NCBI GenBank assembly: GCA_026418675.1
Contig: JAOAAX010000007.1
Location: 44,323 to 108,322, forward strand
DNA: 64,000 bases
Direction of reading: 5' to 3'
Origin: Chthoniobacterales bacterium
GTDB lineage: Bacteria; Verrucomicrobiota; Verrucomicrobiia; Chthoniobacterales; DYNR01
Below, piece after piece: positions 1 to 10,510 of the stretch. The translations under genes were made by a program, and so were the position numbers. The notes beneath the pieces are model-generated. The model was given only the letters and a program-made list of their open reading frames with translations, made no database searches and had not been told where the DNA came from. Each line of letters opens with the position of its first letter. Within the stretch, counting starts at the first letter, position 1.

Positions 1-1907
1 CGGAGGGAATCTGCGCCGTAATCGCGGATAACTTCCTCGGGGTTCACGACGTTCCCACGGCTTTTGGCCATTTTCTGGCCGTCTGGGCCGAGGATGATGC
101 CTTGGTTAACGAGGCGCTGGAAGGGCTCGGGGGTGGAGACGTAGCCAAGGTCGTAAAGGACTTTATGCCAAAAGCGAGCATAGAGGAGGTGGAGGACAGC
201 GTGTTCGGTTCCGCCGACGTAGAGGTCCACACCGCCTGGTTTCCCGCCACCGAGCCAGTAGCGTTCGGCTTCTTGGCCAACGAAGCGGGAGTCGTTGTGT
301 GGATCGCAGAAACGCAAATAATACCAGCAGGAGCCAGCCCATTGCGGCATGGTATTGGTTTCGCGGGAGGCACGCTCACTGTAGCGCACCCATTCCTTGG
401 CTTTGGCGAGGGGCGGTTCGGGTGTGCCAGTGGGGCGAAAATCGTCGAGCTCAGGTGGGAGGACAGGTAGTTCGCTTTCAGGCAATGGACGATGGGATCC
501 GTTTTCCCAGATGATGGGAAAGGGCTCGCCCCAGTAGCGCTGACGGGAGAAAAGCCAATCGCGGAGTTTGTATTGGACAGCGGCACGGCCGAGGCCCTTT
601 TCTTCGAGCCAGCGGGTGATGGTGCGTTTAGCTTCGGCAGTGGAGAGGCCGTCGAGAAAAGAAGAATTGGTGTTGATTCCGTCGCCGGTGTAGCAGCCGG
701 TTGAGGGAGATCCATCGGGCTGCAGGACGACAATTTGGATGGGTAGGTTATGTTTTTTGGCGAACTCGTAGTCACGCTCGTCATGAGCGGGAACGGCCAT
801 GATGGCGCCTGTGCCGTATCCGTAAAGCACGTAGTCGGCGGTCCAGACAGGGATAGGTTGGCCGTTGACAGGATTAATGGCGTAGGTGCCGGTGAAGACG
901 CCTGTTTTTTCGCGATTGAGATCGGTGCGGTCGAGGTCGGACTTTGCCGCGACGGCTGCTTTGTAAGCGCGGATAGCTGGGAGCTGCTCTGGGGTTGCAA
1001 TGGCTTCGGTGAGGGGGTGTTCTGGGGCGAGGACGACGTAAGTTGCGCCAAAGAGGGTATCGGGACGTGTTGTAAAAACTTCAAAAGTGCCTTTGCCATG
1101 TTGAAGCTCGAATCGGACGTAAGCGCCTTCGCTGCGGCCGATCCAGTTGCGCTGGAGGAGCTTTATAGATTCTGGCCAATCTAACCCTTCAAGCTCGTTG
1201 AGGAGGCGTTCGGCATAAGCAGTGATGCGGAGCATCCATTGTCGCATGGGTCGGCGCTCGACGGGATGGCCGCCGACTTCGCTCCGGCCGTCTATGACTT
1301 CTTCGTTGGCAAGCACAGTGCCGAGTGCCGGACACCAATTGACTGGGACTTCGGCAACGTAGGCCAAGCGGACGGAATTTGGGTCGGGACCTTGATAGGT
1401 GGAGATAGGCTCGGCTTTGTTGGTTGCTGGGTTGAACCAGGAATTGTAGAGCTGGAGGAAGATCCACTGGGTCCAGCGGTAGTAGGAGGGGTCGGCAGTG
1501 GAGATTTCGCGCTGCCAGTCGTAGCTGAAGCCGAGCGCCTGGAGCTGTGAGCGGAAGCGAGCGATGTTCTGCGAAGTGGTGATGGCCGGGTGCTGGCCAG
1601 TTTTGATGGCGTATTGCTCGGCGGGGAGTCCGAAAGCATCCCACCCCATCGGGTGGAGGACATTGTAGCCGCGCATTCGGAGGAAGCGAGCAACGATGTC
1701 TGTGGCTGTGTAACCTTCGACATGGCCGACGTGGAGTCCCTGTCCGCTGGGATAGGGGAACATGTCGAGCACATAGCACTTGGGACGAGTCGGGTCGAAA
1801 CCAGGTTCGCCAGGGTTGGGAACGGAGAAAGTTTTTTGCTCGACCCAAAGTTTCTGCCAACGGGGTTCGTAATCCGAGAATGGGAATTGCTTTCGTTGCG
1901 TGAACAT
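1..1907 (-). CDS. leuS: Leucyl-tRNA synthetase, N-terminal part (3' end beyond window start)
   Basis: Minus-strand reading from ATG at 1907 gives [99 protein letters not shown], a class Ia LeuRS with HVGH motif; the frame runs off the window so it is absent from the ORF track. Confidence 0.96.
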   Translation of the reverse strand, partial: MFTQRKQFPFSDYEPRWQKLWVEQKTFSVPNPGEPGFDPTRPKCYVLDMFPYPSGQGLHVGHVEGYTATDIVARFLRMRGYNVLHPMGWDAFGLPAEQYAIKTGQHPAITTSQNIARFRSQLQALGFSYDWQREISTADPSYYRWTQWIFLQLYNSWFNPATNKAEPISTYQGPDPNSVRLAYVAEVPVNWCPALGTVLANEEVIDGRSEVGGHPVERRPMRQWMLRITAYAERLLNELEGLDWPESIKLLQRNWIGRSEGAYVRFELQHGKGTFEVFTTRPDTLFGATYVVLAPEHPLTEAIATPEQLPAIRAYKAAVAAKSDLDRTDLNREKTGVFTGTYAINPVNGQPIPVWTADYVLYGYGTGAIMAVPAHDERDYEFAKKHNLPIQIVVLQPDGSPSTGCYTGDGINTNSSFLDGLSTAEAKRTITRWLEEKGLGRAAVQYKLRDWLFSRQRYWGEPFPIIWENGSHRPLPESELPVLPPELDDFRPTGTPEPPLAKAKEWVRYSERASRETNTMPQWAGSCWYYLRFCDPHNDSRFVGQEAERYWLGGGKPGGVDLYVGGTEHAVLHLLYARFWHKVLYDLGYVSTPEPFQRLVNQGIILGPDGQKMAKSRGNVVNPEEVIRDYGADSL

Positions 1908-2055
1908 GACGGAGATGGGAACTTTGTGGAGAAATTGGGCGGGAATTTAGAGAAAGCGCAACAGAAATTTTGCAGTAAAGTGAATGGAGATGGCGGGGAG
2001 TGGGAAGCAGAGCAGGGCGGAGAGAAGGTTAGGTCGAAGGGAGAGGAGGCAAAAG

Positions 2056-2940
2056 TCAGGCGCGAGGGTGAGCTTTTTCGTAAACTTGGCGGATGCGTTC
2101 TGTGGATACGTGGGTGTAAATTTGGGTAGTGGAGAGGCTAGCATGGCCTAAGAGGGTTTGGACACCGCGGAGGTCGGCGCCGGAGTCGAGCATGTGGGTT
2201 GCAAAAGTGTGGCGGAGTTTGTGCGGACTGAGATTGGAAGGTAAATTTTGGAGAGCAGCATATTTTTTTAGCATGACCCAAACGGAGCGGCGAGAGAGGC
2301 GTTTGCGCTGTTTGTTGATGAAAAGAGGGCCTGAATTGATGTTTGCTGCCTGACGGTATTTTTGGATAGCGAGGTTAGCTTCTGGGCCGATCGGGCAAAT
2401 GCGCTGCTTACGGCCTTTGCCAAGGACGCGGACGGTCTCTGTGACGGGATCCACGTCCGTAACATCCAAGCCGACTAGCTCTGCGAGACGGATGCCTGAA
2501 GCATAGAGAAGCTCGATGATTGCGGCGTCGCGCAGAGGCATCCAGGAGGGAGCCTGCTTAGTTTTGGGTTGTGCTACGGGCGCCGAGAGAAGGGTTTCCA
2601 TCTGGCTAAGGGTGAGGAATGATGGCAACTTCTTCGGAATTTTGGGAAGCTGGATGGTGGCAATTGGGCTGGACTTCACAAGCCCGTGCCGAGTGGCATA
2701 GCGGTAAAGGGAGCGATAGGCAGCAAATTTGGAGCGAATGGTAGTTTTTTCTTGACCTTGTTTGGTGAGGTGGAAAAGGAAAGCGCGGAAGTCGTCCTCG
2801 GTTGCTGATTGGAAGGTGAGGTTAGGACGGAAAGAGAGGAATTCCTCGAGGGCGGAGCGATAGTTTCGCAAGGTGTAGGGCGAAGCGTTTCTGTCGCCCT
2901 CGAGGTAACGGAGGAATTGCCGGCAGAGAGAATCGTTCAC
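2056..2940 (-). CDS. xerC: Tyrosine recombinase XerC/XerD
   Basis: 294 aa; SAM-like N-domain and catalytic domain with LYASGIRLAELVGLD, KGRKQRICPI, SPHKLRHTFATHMLDSGADLRGVQTLLGHASLSTTQIYTHV. Confidence 0.93.
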   Translation of the reverse strand: MNDSLCRQFLRYLEGDRNASPYTLRNYRSALEEFLSFRPNLTFQSATEDDFRAFLFHLTKQGQEKTTIRSKFAAYRSLYRYATRHGLVKSSPIATIQLPKIPKKLPSFLTLSQMETLLSAPVAQPKTKQAPSWMPLRDAAIIELLYASGIRLAELVGLDVTDVDPVTETVRVLGKGRKQRICPIGPEANLAIQKYRQAANINSGPLFINKQRKRLSRRSVWVMLKKYAALQNLPSNLSPHKLRHTFATHMLDSGADLRGVQTLLGHASLSTTQIYTHVSTERIRQVYEKAHPRA

Positions 2941-2991
2941 GCCGTTGAAGCGGATGGAGGGAGGAGGAGCTGCGCGTAGGGGTGCGCAGGT

Positions 2992-4824
2992 TTACTGTTT
3001 GCCCATAGGCTCACCGAGGGGTGGTTGGAGCGTGTCCTCCACTTTGCCAGTTTTTTGAGTTTGTCGCTCGAAGCGGAGGATGGCGGAGCGGGTTTCGACT
3101 CCATCAGGGGAGGTGGCCACGATGGGTATTTCGTAGCGGTTGTTGGGGAAGATAAAATGATAGCGGAAGGTGCCATCGGGGTTGAGCTGAATGGGCCGGC
3201 CTGCGATAATGACCTGTGCACGTGGATCCGTGCCGCCATAAAAGATGACCTCCGCGTTGACATTCATGAAGAATTCGCGAGCGGAGGGAGGGACCTCCCA
3301 GCTTGCCAGGGCAGCACTGGAGATCGCACCCAGCTCTGAGCGTGCCCAACTGGAGAGAGTTTCGGATGTCCAGCTCGAGAGTGTTTCGGCGGACCAGCTT
3401 GAGAGTGTTTCCCGGAACCAACTGGACAGGGTTTCGACGTTCCAGCTTGAGAAGGTTTCGCGGAACCAGCTCGAGAGGACTTCCTGAGTCCAGCTTGATA
3501 TTGCTGCACGGCTCCAAGAGGCGATTTCGGCACCAAGCCAACTCGCGCCGATGGCTTGGCTCCAGCTTGCCAGGGATTGCCAGCTTGAGATTTCTGCGGC
3601 GCCCCAACTCGTTGGGAATTCGCCACGGGCTGCTGCAGCAGCGGTCCAACTGGAGCGTTCGGCAGGAGCCCAACTGGCAGCAAAGAGACTGAACCAGGAA
3701 GCGGCAGCTTGGGCGGCGGAAAATTCGCGCGCAAACTCGAGCGAGGAAAGGGCTGCAGAGGAAAGGGCTGCGGAGGATTCAGCCTGGGCTGCGATTTCAC
3801 CGGGACGTAGGCCCCAGCTTGCAAGCCACTCGCTCGCAGCGGCATGGCGGACCGCCTGCGACCAGCTCAGGAGGGATTCGGTCCAACTGCTCAGGACTTC
3901 CGAGCTGAGAGCCTGGGAGCTGAGGGTTTCGGAGCTGAGTGTCTGGAATTGGACAATGCCACTGAAGAGGCTGGACTCAGCTGCAGCCTTTTGGAAACGG
4001 GCAAGGAGCTCACTGGCGCTTTCGCTGGAGGCAACTTCGGCGAGGCGAGCAGTGATGGCTGAAGAGAGGGACGCAGATTCGAGGGAGCCAGAAAGCAGCG
4101 CAAGGAGGAGCTGGTCGCCGAGCAAAGCTTTGAGAAGCGCCATGGCTTGCTCGTTGGCTTGGAGACCGGGAATCGGCCCGCCGTTTTTTGCGGCAGCATG
4201 CCGGGCTTGAAGATCGGCGAGGTGGCGCATGAGCTCGGGATGGTGCCGCATGCGCGGAGGTAAGCTGGCAAGAATGGCCGAGAAAGCGGCATCCAAGGGC
4301 AAAGTGGCAAAGGAGAAGGAATCGTCGGGCGAAATTTCCGTCCGCGGCGTGGTGGCGGTTCCCGAAACTGCGAGGGAGTGCCATTTGCCTGAGCGGTAAT
4401 AGCCGATTTCGACTTGGTAGGTGCTGCCGGATTTGCTGACGGGAATATACCAGTTGCGGGCCTCAAACGGGACTTCAAACTCCAGTTCGGTTTGTTTTTG
4501 GTTTTGTTCGAGGCGGTAACAGCGGATGACAGCTGGGCCACCGGGGTGGGCGGTTACGTCCAAGTCCCAATAAGTGAAGAGGCGATGTGGGTCTTGAGCA
4601 ACGAGATAGACAGAAACTTCACCATACGTGCGGGGGAGCTCACCAATCTCTGCTCCTGGCTGTGAGACTGCCGGCACCTGAAGACCGGTCGGTATGGCAT
4701 ACTTGCCGATGAATTCCTCTTGTTCTGCACCTTCTAGAATAGGCTCCACACTGATTTGGAAGCCACCAGGCGCAGCCGATGTGTTTTGATTTTTTTCTCC
4801 CATAGTTTTTCTCCAATTCTCCAA
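2992..4824 (-). CDS. DUF4912 domain protein with Ser/Trp-rich tandem repeat region
   Basis: 610 aa; DUF4912-like segment (GEVSVYLVAQDPHRLFTYWDLD...NWYIPVSKSGSTYQVEIGYY) followed by a long SSW-type repeat region and a C-terminal second DUF4912-like piece. Confidence 0.8.
   Translation of the reverse strand: MENWRKTMGEKNQNTSAAPGGFQISVEPILEGAEQEEFIGKYAIPTGLQVPAVSQPGAEIGELPRTYGEVSVYLVAQDPHRLFTYWDLDVTAHPGGPAVIRCYRLEQNQKQTELEFEVPFEARNWYIPVSKSGSTYQVEIGYYRSGKWHSLAVSGTATTPRTEISPDDSFSFATLPLDAAFSAILASLPPRMRHHPELMRHLADLQARHAAAKNGGPIPGLQANEQAMALLKALLGDQLLLALLSGSLESASLSSAITARLAEVASSESASELLARFQKAAAESSLFSGIVQFQTLSSETLSSQALSSEVLSSWTESLLSWSQAVRHAAASEWLASWGLRPGEIAAQAESSAALSSAALSSLEFAREFSAAQAAASWFSLFAASWAPAERSSWTAAAAARGEFPTSWGAAEISSWQSLASWSQAIGASWLGAEIASWSRAAISSWTQEVLSSWFRETFSSWNVETLSSWFRETLSSWSAETLSSWTSETLSSWARSELGAISSAALASWEVPPSAREFFMNVNAEVIFYGGTDPRAQVIIAGRPIQLNPDGTFRYHFIFPNNRYEIPIVATSPDGVETRSAILRFERQTQKTGKVEDTLQPPLGEPMGKQ
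3300..3930 (-). repeat. Degenerate Ser/Trp repeat region with a perfect-period 24-bp core (octapeptide SSWxxExL)
   Basis: Core on minus strand: SSWTQEVL SSWFRETF SSWNVETL SSWFRETL SSWSAETL SSWTSETL SSWARSEL; DNA shows repeated ccagctNgagagNgtttc units on the + strand. Confidence 0.9.
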
Positions 4825-4911
4825 AAGGGAAAGCTACAATTCAGAATTAATCTGCAAAGCTTTTTTTTCACAGGATACAGGAGGGTAAAATAATGGATGT
4901 TGGGGCCGAAA

Positions 4912-5499
4912 TTATGGGAAAGGAGAAAAGATGATTTGTTTATCGGGAAATAAAGATAAAGGGGAATAAGCGGCAAAACAGGCGAGGAAGTTGTTGTTGA
5001 GGAGTGCGTGTTGGAGGTGGATCGTTGTATTGTGGAGGAGTGCGGTAGGGGAGTTAGGATTGTCGAGAAGGATTTGGCAATTGCAGAGGCCGCCGTGGTA
5101 GATGCCATGACCGTCGAGTTTGAGGGCTGCTTCTTTGGCGGTCCAGAGGTAGAGGAAGCGGAGAGAGCGATCTGGAGGTGGTGCGGAGAAGAGCCACTTT
5201 TTTTCGGTTTCGAAGAACCAGCGGTTAGCGATTTTTTCGGCGGAGATTTTGCGTGAGGTAGGCTCAAGATCAGCACCGACTGGCTGAGCTGCGAATGCGG
5301 CGAGGGAGTAACCTAAGGAGGTGGAGACGTTAAAGTGATAGTTAGGAGCATTGAGGAAAATAGGTTTTCCGTTGGGGAGGCGGGTGATTTGGGCGTTGGG
5401 GTAACCGTTTTTTTGGGCTTCGCGGAGGCAGAGTGTCTGCCAGTCGTTGGATGGCCAGAGGAAGATTTCGACACGGAGTTTCTGAGGTGACGTGGTCAA
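4912..5499 (-). CDS. 4'-phosphopantetheinyl transferase superfamily protein
   Basis: NVSTSLGYSLAAFAAQPVGADLEPTSRKIS...FLYLWTAKEAALKLDGHGI: GxDxE and WTxKEAxxK motifs of Sfp/AcpT-type PPTases. Confidence 0.85.
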   Translation of the reverse strand: MTTSPQKLRVEIFLWPSNDWQTLCLREAQKNGYPNAQITRLPNGKPIFLNAPNYHFNVSTSLGYSLAAFAAQPVGADLEPTSRKISAEKIANRWFFETEKKWLFSAPPPDRSLRFLYLWTAKEAALKLDGHGIYHGGLCNCQILLDNPNSPTALLHNTTIHLQHALLNNNFLACFAAYSPLSLFPDKQIIFSPFP

Positions 5500-5568
5500 G
5501 AATTAGGAAGGAGTTTCGGCTTTGGAAGGTTTTCCGTGGGGATGTTGTTTGCGGAGGAGTTTTTGGGA

Positions 5569-6333
5569 TTAGTTGAGGAGTGAAGGGGCGATAATAGCTG
5601 CTGCGGCAGCGGCAATGGTTTGCTGGAGGTGAGGGGGGGCGTCGCGGGAGATGTAAACGGTTGTTGCGGTTGGGGAGAGGTCGAGAGCACCGAGGATGCG
5701 GTAGCCATGACGAATTTGTAAGTAATGTCCATTCGGCGGTTGTGGGAAGGAGGAAAAGGAAGAGAAAGAGGAGACATGAACGATGCGCAGGGTTTGCCAG
5801 GAGTAGGAGATTTGCCCCCAATCGGTGGGAGAGGAACGACCACCGGGGACAAATTCAACGGAGCAGAGTTTGCCACCTGCCCAGAATTGGGCGCGTAGGC
5901 CCGGGCGAAGGTTTAACCAGCCCCGGCCGGTGACGTAATCGGGAGTTGGGTCGTAACAAAACGGATCATAGGAATCCCAGACAACTCCCTCCCATTGGCC
6001 GTAGAGGGAGCCGAGGTATCCATAAACGATAGTAGAGGGAAGGGTAGGGGATTCGAGGACAAACTGAAAGGAACGAGTTGAAAAGTTTTTTTGTGGCCAA
6101 GGAGTTTCGGAAGAGGAACTTAAGCCAGACGCGCGCCAAGGGCCAAAGGAGAAGGTTGTGATTGGTTTGGAGCGATTGAACTGAACTTGCCAAGCATCGA
6201 AATTTACGTCTTCGGCAGAATGGAGGGAGAATTGGATGAAGGTTTCGCAGCCATTCAACATAAAGAGGATAAAGATAGCGAAAAACGTGGGGAGAATTTT
6301 TGAGGGAGCAGGGGATGGAGGGGATTTTTTCAT
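5569..6333 (-). CDS. Putative lipoprotein of unknown function
   Basis: Start trimmed to MKKSPPSPAPSKILPTFFAIFILFMLNGCETF (lipobox-like LNGC); the longer ORF start would overlap ftsY. Confidence 0.6.
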   Translation of the reverse strand: MKKSPPSPAPSKILPTFFAIFILFMLNGCETFIQFSLHSAEDVNFDAWQVQFNRSKPITTFSFGPWRASGLSSSSETPWPQKNFSTRSFQFVLESPTLPSTIVYGYLGSLYGQWEGVVWDSYDPFCYDPTPDYVTGRGWLNLRPGLRAQFWAGGKLCSVEFVPGGRSSPTDWGQISYSWQTLRIVHVSSFSSFSSFPQPPNGHYLQIRHGYRILGALDLSPTATTVYISRDAPPHLQQTIAAAAAAIIAPSLLN

Positions 6334-6358
6334 AGGAGAAAAACATTTATTGGAGGGA

Positions 6359-7222
6359 CTAAGCAGGGGTAAGTTCGAGAAGGGAATTGGCGTAGTTTTC
6401 TGGGTCGAAAGGGTGGAGGGATTCGAGGTTTTCGCCATTTGCGATGAAGCGAGTGGGGATGCCGAGCTCGTGCCGGATGGCTGCGGCGGCGCCGCCTTTT
6501 CCGCTTCCGTCCATTTTTGTTAAGATGACGCCAGTTAGGCCAACAGCTTCGTGAAATTCCTTGGCTTGGGAGAGACAGTTGGAGCCAGTGGTAGCGTCAA
6601 CGACGATCCATTTTTCGTCCGGCAAGTCGGGGCCGTGTTTGGCGAGGGTTCGGGCGATTTTTGCGACTTCGCGCATGAGGTTTTGTCGGGTGTGGAGACG
6701 ACCTGCCGTATCGCATAGGAGGAAGTCAACGTCTCTGCTGCGAGCGGCTTGATAGGCATCGTAACAAAGGGCGGCAGGATCGGATTGGTATTGGCTGCGA
6801 ATAACGGGAACGCCAATTTTTTCGGCCCAGAGGGAGAGTTGCTCGATAGCAGCAGCGCGAAATGTATCGGCAGCGGCAAGGAGGACGGAGTGGCCAGCTT
6901 TTTTAAGGCGGTGAGCAAGTTTGGCAATGGTTGTGGTTTTGCCTGTGCCATTGACGCCGACGAAGAGGATGGTGCGTGGGCGGTCAGGATGGGGAGTGAG
7001 AGGGGGAGGGGAAGGATAGAAGAGGGAAACGATCTCTTCCCGAAGGAATTGGAGAGCGGATTGCTCGTCTCGGCAGCGGTTGGATTGTTTCAATTTGTTG
7101 ACAAACTGCTCAGAAAAGCGGACACCGAGGTCAGCAAGGATAAGGATTTCGAGGATTTCGTCCCAATCAAGGGAGTTGGAGCGTAATCGGGAAAAGAGTG
7201 ATTTGAGGATACCGAGAGGCAT
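6359..7222 (-). CDS. ftsY: Signal recognition particle receptor FtsY
   Basis: FVGVNGTGKTTTIAKLAHRLKKAGHSVLLAAADTFRAAAIEQL...LLCDTAGRLHTRQNLM...LTKMDGSGKGGAA; SRP GTPase NG domain. Confidence 0.95.
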   Translation of the reverse strand: MPLGILKSLFSRLRSNSLDWDEILEILILADLGVRFSEQFVNKLKQSNRCRDEQSALQFLREEIVSLFYPSPPPLTPHPDRPRTILFVGVNGTGKTTTIAKLAHRLKKAGHSVLLAAADTFRAAAIEQLSLWAEKIGVPVIRSQYQSDPAALCYDAYQAARSRDVDFLLCDTAGRLHTRQNLMREVAKIARTLAKHGPDLPDEKWIVVDATTGSNCLSQAKEFHEAVGLTGVILTKMDGSGKGGAAAAIRHELGIPTRFIANGENLESLHPFDPENYANSLLELTPA

Positions 7223-7245
7223 TATTTACGGAGGTGAAGGGTGAA

Positions 7246-7719
7246 TCAGGAAGGGTGGGATTCGTCCGTAGGGATGAGGATATGGGAAGATGATTGTTCG
7301 GATGGGATTGTCTGGGAAACGATGCTTTTGCGGCAGCAGTCGAGGATGCCATTGACGAAACGGGCAGATTCGTTGGTTCCGTATTTTTTGGCGATTTCGA
7401 TGGCTTCGTTTATAGCGACCGCTGGAGGTATTTCCGGATTGGCCAGTAATTCGTAGATAGCGACACGTAGGATGTTGCGATCAACGGGAGCGATTCGGTT
7501 GAGTTGGTAATTGTGGCAGCAATTTTGGATGAGCGAATCAATTTTATCTTGGATTTTGACGACACCTTCGATGAGCTGTTTGCAGAAGGAACGAGCACTT
7601 GGGCTTGTATTGCGGATTTTGAAGAAAGCCTGGAGTGCGTCTGGATCGTCAGCACCGCCGAGGTCACGGAGGAAGAGGAATTGCATGGCGGATTCGCGGC
7701 CTTCGCGACGAGCACCCAT
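7246..7719 (-). CDS. nusB: Transcription antitermination factor NusB
   Basis: 157 aa; MGARREGRESAMQFLF...NRIAPVDRNILRVAIYELLANPEIPPAVAINEAIEIAKKYGTNESARFVNGILD. Confidence 0.93.
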   Translation of the reverse strand: MGARREGRESAMQFLFLRDLGGADDPDALQAFFKIRNTSPSARSFCKQLIEGVVKIQDKIDSLIQNCCHNYQLNRIAPVDRNILRVAIYELLANPEIPPAVAINEAIEIAKKYGTNESARFVNGILDCCRKSIVSQTIPSEQSSSHILIPTDESHPS

Positions 7720-7728
7720 AAGTGGAGT

Positions 7729-8238
7729 TTATTCAGGCGTGATGGGTTTAATAGGAGTGCGTGGGGGGCGGATTTCCTCGAGAATACGGACGGAGTTGAC
7801 GGCTGCACGGGCGGCCTCGATTCCACGGTTGAATTGAGGATCGAGACAGCGGAGTTGAGCTTGTTGGGGATTGTCGAGGAGGAGGACTTCGTGAATTATG
7901 GGAGTTTTGTAATCGAGGGAAAGGCGCATAAGTGCGTCGGTGACGGCACGAGCTATGAGATCGGCATGAGCGGTTTCACCTCGTAAGATAACACCCAGAG
8001 CGATTAAGGCATCGAATTTTTCCCTTTCGAGGAGGGCTTGAGCGACGACGGGAATTTCGAAGGAGCCGGAAGCGAGCGCACGGACAATTTTTGCAGTTGG
8101 TTCGATGGCGTGGATTTCGTTGCTTGCAGCTTCGGCCATAGGGACGACGAATTCGTCGTTGTAGATGCTCTCGACGATGGCGTAGCGATGGGAAGTTTTT
8201 GAGCTGAGCCGCGGTCTTTCTGGGATTTGGGTTGCCAT
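7729..8238 (-). CDS. ribH: 6,7-dimethyl-8-ribityllumazine synthase
   Basis: IVESIYNDEFVVPM...SGSFEIPVVAQALLEREKFDALIALGVILRGETAHADLIARAVTDALM; adjacent to nusB as is common. Confidence 0.93.
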   Translation of the reverse strand: MATQIPERPRLSSKTSHRYAIVESIYNDEFVVPMAEAASNEIHAIEPTAKIVRALASGSFEIPVVAQALLEREKFDALIALGVILRGETAHADLIARAVTDALMRLSLDYKTPIIHEVLLLDNPQQAQLRCLDPQFNRGIEAARAAVNSVRILEEIRPPRTPIKPITPE

Positions 8239-8271
8239 TGCGGATAAAAGTATCCGGAAAAAGAGGAGGAA

Positions 8272-9840
8272 TTAATTATGGTTGGAGGAGCGGATGGCAG
8301 CCAATTCGAAGCTATCTACGAGGGCTTGCCAGCTTGCTTCGATGATGTTGTCGGAGACGCCGACAGTTCCCCAGTTGGATTTGCCATCGGAGCTGAGTAT
8401 ATGGACGCGTGTGCGTGCGGCGGTTCCCCGGCCGCTATCTACAATTCGGACTTTATAGTCTGTTAATTGGATGGAGTCAATCCAGTTGTAGAATGGTCGG
8501 AGGGCTTTGCGTAGGGCGGCATCGAGGGCGTTGACTGGACCGTCGCCCTCAGCGACGGTGTATTCGTTTTGGCCGTTTACAGAGAGTTTTACCGTGGCTT
8601 CACAAGTTGTGTCGGAACCGCGGCGCCAGAAGAAGCAATGGTATTCGCGGAGGTCGAAGAGGTGGATTTTCTGGCCAGCGGTTCTGCGGATGAGAAGCTC
8701 AAGGGAGCCATCGGCGGCTTCGAATTCGTAACCCTGATTTTCGAGTTCTTTTACCTCTTTGAGGATTTGCGCTACGACAGGGGAACCTTTTTCGAGGTTA
8801 AGGCCGAGTTGGGAGGCTTTAGCGAGGATGTTGCTTTGGCCGGACATGTCGGAGACGACGATGGTTTGGCGGTTTCCGACGAGGGAGGGGTCAATGTGTT
8901 CGTAAGTGCGGGCGAGTTTTTGGACTGCATGGACGTGGAGGCCTCCTTTATGGGTGAAGGCGGCGGAGCCGACGTAGGGTGCACGGATGTTGGGTTGGAG
9001 GTTAGCAATTTCGTCAACGAAGAGAGAGAGTTCGCGGAGGCGGGAGAGTTCGGGGATGCAAGGAATGTTGAGTTTAAGTTGGAGATTGGGGATGAGAGTG
9101 GTGAGGTTGCAATTGCCGACGCGTTCTCCATAGCCATTGATCGTTCCTTGGACTTGCGATGCGCCTGCTTGAATGGCAGCGAGGGCGTTGGCAACGCCGA
9201 GGCCTGAGTCATCGTGGGTGTGGATGCCAATAGGGATGGGGAATTTGCTGACGACTTCGTGGGTTGTTGAACGGATGAAATCGGGAAGGCTGCCGCCGTT
9301 TGTATCACAGAGGACGAGTGTGTCTGCACCTCCGTCATAAGCAGCTTGGAGAGTTTGTAGGGCATAGTCGGGAGATTCGCGGAAACTGTCGAAAAAATGC
9401 TCGGCGTCGTAGAAGACGATGCGGTCGTGAGATTTGAGGAATTCGATGGATTCACGGATCATGGCGAGGTTTTCCGCGGGGGAGACGCCGAGGACATCTG
9501 TTACATGGAGGAGCCAAGATTTGCCAACGATGGTGACGACTGGTGTCTCAGCTTCGAGGAGCATTTGGAGCTGGGGGTCTTTGTGCACACTGAGACCACC
9601 GCGACGAGTGCTGCCAAAGGCGGCAAGCTTGGCATGGCGGAAGGAGATGTTGCGTGCTTCTTTGAAGAAGGAGGCATCTCGAGGATTGGACCCTGGCCAT
9701 CCGCCCTCGATGAAGTGGATGCCGAATTCGTCAAGTTTTTGGGCGATGCGAATTTTATCGGCAACGCTGAAGGAAATGGCGGTTCCCTGTGTTCCGTCTC
9801 GGAGAGTGGTATCGTAGAGGGTGAGGGATGTTGGGGTCAT
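8272..9840 (-). CDS. cimA: Citramalate synthase (2-isopropylmalate synthase family)
   Basis: 522 aa; LYDTTLRDGTQGTAISFSVADKIRIAQKLDEFGIHFIEGGWPGSNPRD...HTHDDSGLGVANALAAIQAGASQVQGTINGYGERVGN; C-terminal LeuA regulatory-type domain. Confidence 0.9.
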   Translation of the reverse strand: MTPTSLTLYDTTLRDGTQGTAISFSVADKIRIAQKLDEFGIHFIEGGWPGSNPRDASFFKEARNISFRHAKLAAFGSTRRGGLSVHKDPQLQMLLEAETPVVTIVGKSWLLHVTDVLGVSPAENLAMIRESIEFLKSHDRIVFYDAEHFFDSFRESPDYALQTLQAAYDGGADTLVLCDTNGGSLPDFIRSTTHEVVSKFPIPIGIHTHDDSGLGVANALAAIQAGASQVQGTINGYGERVGNCNLTTLIPNLQLKLNIPCIPELSRLRELSLFVDEIANLQPNIRAPYVGSAAFTHKGGLHVHAVQKLARTYEHIDPSLVGNRQTIVVSDMSGQSNILAKASQLGLNLEKGSPVVAQILKEVKELENQGYEFEAADGSLELLIRRTAGQKIHLFDLREYHCFFWRRGSDTTCEATVKLSVNGQNEYTVAEGDGPVNALDAALRKALRPFYNWIDSIQLTDYKVRIVDSGRGTAARTRVHILSSDGKSNWGTVGVSDNIIEASWQALVDSFELAAIRSSNHN

Positions 9841-9900
9841 TTAGGTTAGAAGTGAGCGAACCGTCTAACTAGGAACAAGCGGTGTAGGGAAAGATAGGGT

Positions 9901-10422
9901 TCAGTTATTCTTTTTCTCTTTTTCTTCCTTTTCGAGGAGTTCGAGGACGTCGCGGAAACGGTAGGCGTTGGATTCATCAGCTTGGATGAGCGCTTTGTGG
10001 GCGTCGAGGATATGGGAAGTATCGGGGCCGGAAGGGGGTTGGGTGAGCTGCTGCATGGGTTGGGAAGGTTCGGGGAGTTGCGGTGAGTTGGGGTCACCAA
10101 TTTTGCGGACAGTAAAGAGTTGATCGAGTCCAAGGTTATGGAGGAGGGAAGCGTTTCGATCGTTTGCGTGGATGACTTCGAGGGAGCAATGGCCGGATTT
10201 GTCGCGGAGAGTGAGCGCAATTCCTGTGATTGCGCCCATAAAAGTAGAATCCATAAGTTCGCATTGGGAGAGGTCAATGACGAACTTTCGTTGGCCGCGG
10301 TCTATCATGTCTTTGCAGTAACGTTTGAGGCCGGCGCTTGTTTGAAAGGTTCCGCGGCCAATGACACGAAGCCAAATAGCTCCGCCGAAGGAGCCTGCTA
10401 GAACTGCTGACTTGTCGTTCAA
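9901..10422 (-). CDS. STAS-domain protein (anti-sigma factor antagonist-like)
   Basis: KFVIDLSQCELMDSTFMGAITGIALTLRDKSGHCSLEVIHANDRNASLLHNLGLDQLFTV. Confidence 0.8.
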   Translation of the reverse strand: MNDKSAVLAGSFGGAIWLRVIGRGTFQTSAGLKRYCKDMIDRGQRKFVIDLSQCELMDSTFMGAITGIALTLRDKSGHCSLEVIHANDRNASLLHNLGLDQLFTVRKIGDPNSPQLPEPSQPMQQLTQPPSGPDTSHILDAHKALIQADESNAYRFRDVLELLEKEEKEKKNN

Positions 10423-10510
10423 AGTGTTTGAAATAATTTGCGAGGTGGTGATTGTGTCAAATGAAAATTAACCGAAAGAAGATGTGGAAGGCCGAAAAGT
10501 GCGGAGTGGG

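Noticed and set aside
44-1860. ORFs listed inside leuS (44-1099 and 1189-1860 on minus; several on plus)
   Set aside because: Out-of-frame readings of leuS, whose true frame is open to the window edge.
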